NCBI GenBank assembly: GCA_019915015.1
Contig: JAHBBC010000001.1
Coordinates: 3,472,001 to 3,536,000, forward strand
Length of the DNA: 64,000 nt
Source of the DNA: Auriscalpium vulgare
Lineage: Eukaryota; Basidiomycota; Agaricomycetes; Russulales; Auriscalpiaceae
Direction: 5' to 3'
Notes under the pieces: generated by a model
What the model was told of the DNA's origin: nothing
Databases searched by the model: none
What the model saw: the letters and a program-made list of their open reading frames with translations, nothing else
Part shown: in pieces, positions 59,396 through 64,000 of the stretch
Numbering within the stretch: position 1 is the first letter of the stretch
Layout: the number at the start of each line of letters is the position of its first letter
Program-made: the position numbers and the translations under genes

Positions 59396-60869
59396 TGGCG
59401 AGAGGAACCTTGCAGCCGAAGACGCCGCAGCATGGATGTCCTAGCATGATCCCATCAACAACTATCGGCTGGCATTTCCCTGCATCACCGTATCAGCGCT
59501 CCACAGGGAATCCGACTGGGGAGGGAGGGAGGGACACACACATAGGGACACTCATGTCTGGGTCCTCGTATATGCGCATGCAGCGATCACAGTAGTGCCG
59601 TAGCTCTGGCTGGCCCGCAAAGATGATGAGCTCGTTGCGACGCTGCATGGCCGTCACAAAGCGATCACGCTGCTCCCCAGAGTGAGGGACGTGCAGGAGC
59701 TGACTGCGGATGAACGCATCCCAGACTTGCTCGGTGGTAAGACTGAACCCAAATTGCCACCCTTCGACATGCGTGGACTTCTGAAATAATGACATTTCAT
59801 ATGACCGCGCGCAGTTCGTGGAGACCCTGAGCGGGGCACAGAGCGTGAGGATCAGACGGGTGCGTGAGGATCAGACGGGTGCATGAAGTTGACAACAGAC
59901 GGCGCACCAGCTGACAACCATCAAGTCGGTCCATGCAGATGCAAGCGCGGCGGCAATGAACAGATGCCCGCCCACCTGCAGGAAGTCCGGGATGCCGGGA
60001 TAGTAAGTACGTTCATGTTGACGGACAGAGTAGTTGTGGTGGTATGTGGTTTGACAGGCCCGCAAGGCGCACAGATAAACATACATACATGCGAGACGTG
60101 CGCCGTCGTCGAGAGTGAATGCGACGACCTGTCGAGCTTGTTGCTTCCCTAGGACAGGTCGCGACCGCTGCACAGAGGGTTGATGCAGTGGCGGTGGGGT
60201 AGAATGACAATAGTGCTGGCACGGCGGGCACGCCCCAGGGCTGTTTTCAGAAACAGCCGGCGAGGCTGTTCTGAGGCCCTTGCCCACCCTGTCGGACACG
60301 GCTTCTGCCGGGCACAGCACACATTGCGTAAGCAACAACCATCACATCTTTGCTCCCGTCGTCGACAATCCGCCCGCCTCTCCCTCGCACCACCATAGTA
60401 CTGACGCGGGGGCGCGCTCGACCGCGGCGCCGTCGGCGTGACGCTCCGGAGTCTGCCCGGTCGCGCCGCCCACCTTTCTCTCCGTCCCTCCGCACGCCAG
60501 GCAGCCCCCACTCGACAGTCGACGCGCACCGAGCGCCATGCCCCGTGCGCCGTGGGCACGATCAATACCTGCCTGCGCAGCCTTGCCAGGTGTCAAACCT
60601 GGCGCCTCCTGGCTGCGCAGACGCGTTCATCCGCAGGGGGACAGATGTCGTGCAGGTGCGTCCGCGGTGACATCCGCCCTGCATCTCACTCACCACTCGT
60701 ATCCTAGGACGTCAGGTCCCCAGCAACCCGGACACCAGCGTGCACAACGAAAGCAAGGAGTATGGGGCGCGCAGCGAGGGCGTCAGGGTACCTCGGAGTT
60801 GAGGCGCACAACGAGGGCAACAGTTATGGGCGTGCAGCAAGGGCGACGCCGCAGCAAGGGCGACGCGCA

Positions 60870-61145
60870 TGGGCGCACAGCGAGGACGACGCGCATGGGT
60901 GCGCAGCGACGACGACGCGCATGGGCGCGCAACAACAACGACGCGCATGGGCGCGCAACAACAACGACGCGCATGGGCGCGCAACAACAACGACGCGCAT
61001 GGGCGCGCAACAACGACGACGCGCATGAGCGCGCAACAACGACGACGCGCATGGGCGCGCAACAACGATGACGCGCATGGGCGCGCAACAACGATGACGC
61101 GCATGGGCGCGCAACAAGGGCGACACGCATGGGCGCGCAACAAGG
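60870..61145 (+). repeat. minisatellite of 24/27-bp units
   Basis: Around ten tandem units of gcgcaacaac(aac)gacgacgcgcatggg type; units are 24 or 27 bp, all multiples of three. Consequently all three plus frames and several minus frames stay open and give short peptide repeats such as RMGAQQQRRAWA. This explains the long open frames here; I do not call them genes. Confidence 0.9.
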
Positions 61146-61261
61146 ACGACGAGGGCGACGAGCTGGGCCGTGCGTTGCGCTGGCACGCCTGCGCAGCTGT
61201 GTCTAGTCTACACATTGTAGTGTAAGTAGTCAGTTCAATACAAGCTCGAATTCGTGCTACG

Positions 61262-62193
61262 ATGCGCCGCCGCCTCAAGTGGCTCGCCGCCCTCTTCATC
61301 GCCGCCCTCGTCTTCTTCCTCACCCAGCTCCTCTGGGTCTGCGAGCCCATGCACGCCTGGAAGAACCTCCCCAGCCCGCACGCAGTGCCATCTCACAAAG
61401 GAGGTCGCCATCTGCCAGCTCGTCTGTAAGTGCCCGTGTGTGTGTGCCGCCGCGCGCGCTGACGCCCCGCAGCGGACATCATCGCGGACATCCTCCTCAT
61501 CACCCTCCCGCTGCGCCTCATCCACGGCATCAAAGACAAGGGCCTGCGCCGCCGCCTCATCTTCATCTTCTCCACCAGCAGTAAGCCACCCCGCCCGCCC
61601 GCTCTGCCTGCCCTCTCACACTCACACGCCCCCGCGCAGTCGTCACGACGATCGTGTCCCTCGTGCACGCGGCGTACATCATCACCATCGGCGGCAAGAA
61701 CGTGCTCATCTCCGCGCTCGTCGAGGACTGCATGTTGCTCACCGTCGCGAACGTCCCCGTCGTCGGCGCCGCGCTCCTGCGCCGCGTCGGCAGCACCGCG
61801 CACGGCAGCCACGCGTCCGCCTACGCCGACGACGCGGAGAACGGCCCGCGCTGGTCGTCCTTCCGCTTCCAGACGCGCTCCTGGGTGCTCTCCACCGTCT
61901 CGTGCTCCTGCCGCCCCGCCACCACCGTCGAGCATGGCCCCACGCAGACGACGAGCACCGCGACCGCGACGGACCTCGGCGCGGAGCCCAAGGGCGAGGG
62001 CGCGCACTACATCTCCGTCGGCTCGCTCCGCGAGGCGGACAGCGCCGGCTCCGTCAGCGTGCACGACAAGCCGCGCGACGGCGCGCACTACATCAGCATC
62101 GGCTCCGTGCGCCACGACGACGCCGGGCCCCCCGCCCCCGCAGACGTCGTCCGCATCGGCGCTGTGCGGAGAAGCAGTGGGATCCTGTCCTGA
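61262..62193 (+). pseudogene. fungal rhodopsin-domain integral membrane protein, 3' fragment
   Basis: Encodes WLAALFIAALVFFLTQLLWV, CEPMHAWKNLPSP, then CHLTKEVAICQLVSDIIADI, LLITLPLRLIHGIKDKGLRR, SIVTTIVSLVHAAYIITIGG and ANVPVVGAALLR, the second half (about four spans) of the seven-helix fungal rhodopsin-domain family. Introns 61426-61472 and 61581-61639 splice cleanly. The join SPH to CHL needs a shift of one base at about 61,382. The first three helices are missing; upstream is only minisatellite. The polar tail holds two HYISVGS-like repeats. It lies wholly within the CACTA-like element, so is best seen as a captured gene piece. Confidence 0.7.
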
Positions 62194-62959
62194 GGTGGGG
62201 AAGGATGAGTTTGTGTTGACACAATTCACACATGGATTGTATAACTACAATGTTACATTCAATGAGTTGAAGGAATTGTGGTAAGGAAAGGGTGGCAGTG
62301 GCATGTGGGCGACAGAGGCAGGCTGTCGAGTTCGACTGTGACGCAATCGTCACAGTCACTTGGGTTTAATAGATTAGATCAGATGTATACATTGAACTCG
62401 TATCTAATCTTGATTAAGGCTGTCAGAACAGCCTCGCTGGCTGTTTCTGAAAACAGCCCTGGTGCGTGCCCGCCGTGTGGGGTGGGTCTGTCAGACACAC
62501 GGGTGTGTTAGGGAAGACAGAGGCGACGTACTGATGCCTCGATGAAGGCCATGCTCATTGAACGCCCTTCGAACCGAAGCCGCCTGCTCGCTGGGCTCGC
62601 CATGCGCCCACACTACGTCCCGGAACAGCGCCCAGATGTTGTCAATGAGCTCATAGGGAATGGCGGTCCAATCTGCCAGGTGACAGGAAGGCCGGCAGTG
62701 GATCGTCTCGGGATGTGGGAGTAGGTTGAACAAAACATATGTCGGACTTGATGGCAGCGGCAAATGAGATAAATTCGAGCACTTGTTGGAGAGAGATGGC
62801 GTCGAGGAGCTCTGGGTGGCGTCCTAACTGGCAGACAACCGTGCGTAGCAGCATGATATAGCATGAGCGCAAGTACTCTACGGTTCTAGTACAGGCGGCA
62901 AACAGAACGTGCGGGCTGCCGATTCAGATCTGACCACCGGCCTGGGCCAGCCTACGAAT

Positions 62960-64000
62960 GCCTAGATCACATCTGCCGGACTCAACGCCACACGCGGGCG
63001 CCGGACCCACCGCACTTTTGGCGCCGGACTTTCCATGTCCCGGATGTCCTCGGTTGCGCACAGTGTGACGGCGCCCGATGCCATGAGCAGTCGTGAAGAG
63101 ATGAACTCGTTGGACATGTACTCCCCGCCCTTGTCGTCCTGCAGGTCCTTGATCTTCGCATTCAGATGGTTCTCAGCATACGCCTTGAAGTCCTTGAACG
63201 CAGCAAAGACCTGGTCCTTGGTACGCATGAAGTAGACGGCACGGAACCGGGTGTGGTCGTCGATGAAGGTGACCCAGTAGCGATACCCGGAAGGCGTACG
63301 GACAGGGAGAGGACCATGGACGTCCGAGTGAATGAGATGGAGTGGAGCACGCGCTCTGTGCGTCGAGATTGGCATGCATCTTGCCGGCCAAGCACGGCTC
63401 GCAAATGGGATCGGGCTTCGCGTCCGAGTCAAGCGTCATCCCCGACACCAGCTGGTCGCGAAGAATCCGTCGTATCGCGTCATGTGAAGCGTGGGCGAAG
63501 CGTCGATGCCAAAGTGACAGATCTCGAGGAGTTGAGTTTGAGACGAGAGCCTGGAACGAAATGGGCTCTGTAGTGCCTTCCAAAAATGCGGTGTTGGAAT
63601 TGTCGACGCGAGCAGTGAACAGCACCTCCCCGGAGTGCGAGAACGCAAGCTGCGTGCCCTCAATCGTGATCCTGAACCCGCGTTGGACCGATAGAGAGAG
63701 GACAGAGAGTAGACTGTTTCGAAGCGCAGGACTCTAGTGAACTCGACCGCCCGCTTTGGTTTCCCCCCAACAACTGAATTGAACACTACTGTCCCAACTC
63801 CCGCAGAGTAGACGCACGTGTGATCGGCGAGTCGAATGGGAAGGCGGAGAGGGGTGTAGTTGCGCAGCCAGTGCCGATGGGGCGTCATATGGGACGTGGC
63901 CCCAGTGTCTGCATTCCAGTCAAAGTTAGCGTCGGATTGGAGAGGCGCAAAGGGATTAGAGGGGTCAGGACTTGCACTAGTAGCGGCGCCAGCGGACTCG
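62960..64000 (-). pseudogene. Copia retrotransposon pol (protease to integrase), decayed and running off the window
   Basis: From the window edge: DTGATSHMTPHRHW (aspartic protease), LWHRRFAHASHDAIRRIL with CEPCLAGKMH (GAG-pre-integrase His/Cys motif), LIHSDVHGPLPV, FIDDHTRFRAVYF and DDKGGEYMSNEF (integrase core). Frame changes at about 63,690 and 63,365 break it. After the integrase core the similarity fades and the frame ends at 62,962, so reverse transcriptase and RNase H are absent on this side. Confidence 0.8.

Larger units (their letters stand above)
60220..62477 (+). mobile_element. Pack-CACTA-like element carrying captured DNA
   Basis: Ends are inverted copies: 60220-~60275 (cacggcgggcacgc, cagggctgttttcagaaac, agccggcgaggctgttctga) against 62477-~62422 read in reverse, with about two mismatches in 56 bp. 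Immediately outside, TGG occurs on both sides (60217-60219 and 62478-62480). A CAC...GTG outline and 3-bp duplication are features of the CACTA/EnSpm (CMC) superfamily. The terminal repeat contains an internal palindrome. No transposase is inside; the cargo is a minisatellite and a rhodopsin-domain gene fragment. It sits in the KDZ-associated gene. Confidence 0.7.
59392..62880 (-). pseudogene. KDZ-associated CxC (cysteine-cluster) gene, interrupted
   Basis: Pieces on the minus strand in correct order: LRTVVCQLGRHPELLDAISL and AIKSDICFVQPTPTSRDDP (62,872-62,650), IPYELIDNIWALFRDVVWA (62,640-62,580), then after a 2.26 kb insertion HCINPLCSG, TLDDGARLACMYVYLCALRA, TYHHNYSVRQHERTYYPGIP (60,150-59,871), then GWQFGFSLTTEQVWDAF, LRHYCDRCMRIYED and DGIMLGHPCCGVFGCKVPLA. 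The last parts are the paired-Cys motif of proteins annotated as CxC5/CxC6-like clusters associated with KDZ transposases. Small frame changes and a missing C-terminal transposase show it is dead. The duplicated gcacccgtctgatcctcac at 59,850-59,885 lies in an intron. Confidence 0.7.

Noticed and set aside
60538..61350. Long Arg/Ala/Gln-rich open frames on both strands
   Set aside because: They are produced by the 24/27-bp minisatellite, whose units are multiples of three and lack stops.
61254..62219. 321-codon plus-strand frame through the rhodopsin fragment
   Set aside because: Out of phase with the membrane helices over most of its length; the His/Arg-rich part is a shadow.
60236..62461. 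hAT interpretation of the inverted repeats (CAGGG...CCCTG)
   Set aside because: The inverted similarity continues outward to CAC...GTG, and no 8-bp duplication flanks the CAGGG positions.

Overview
The window reads as nuclear DNA of a basidiomycete fungus, most likely an Agaricomycete wood or litter decayer. The evidence is dense genes with many 45-60 bp GT-AG introns, a copper radical oxidase of the lignin-decay type, short divergent promoters, and transposons typical of this class (hAT, Gypsy, Copia and KDZ-associated elements). Start and stop coordinates of spliced genes were assembled by reading frames across introns; for most conserved genes the summed exon lengths are exact multiples of three.

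Layout: 1-31.6 kb is a conserved, gene-dense block. In order it carries a bacterial-type mannose-1-phosphate guanylyltransferase (5' partial), a membrane-anchored glyoxal-oxidase-like enzyme, the SSU-processome protein Utp7 (minus) divergent from mitochondrial release factor 1, a HAM1-like protein (minus), Sec61 alpha (minus), ribosomal protein P1, a beta-carbonic anhydrase (minus), acireductone dioxygenase, a small multi-pass membrane protein (minus), a CLIP-170 family microtubule plus-end protein (minus), eIF2B gamma (minus) and a GCK-III/Ste20 kinase. A 3.4 kb tandem duplication (13.1-16.5 and 16.5-19.9 kb) repeats the 5' half of SEC61, all of RPP1 and all of the carbonic anhydrase gene. 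The two copies differ mainly by homopolymer indels that break different genes in each copy.

From 31.6 kb to the end the window is accessory, repeat-rich DNA. It holds a hAT 5' end with a BED-finger exon joined to a Gypsy gag relic, a solo LTR splitting a gene with a 5-bp target duplication, a broken RNase H1-N-like gene, an AT-rich tract with 330-bp tandem repeats and a 64-nt hairpin, and a 3 kb foldback element with an 8-bp target duplication that is itself interrupted by a small TIR element with an 11-bp duplication. Further on are decayed lineage-specific genes, a Copia gag relic, a DUF6818/Myb-like gene with a frameshift, and a DDE_4 transposase abutting a KDZ-associated cysteine-cluster gene.

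The most interesting object is at 60,220-62,477: a 2.26 kb insertion inside the KDZ-associated gene, bounded by ~56-bp inverted repeats beginning CAC and a 3-bp TGG duplication, carrying a minisatellite and a captured piece of a rhodopsin-domain membrane protein gene. It looks like a Pack-CACTA-type gene-capturing element. The window closes inside a Copia pol relic.
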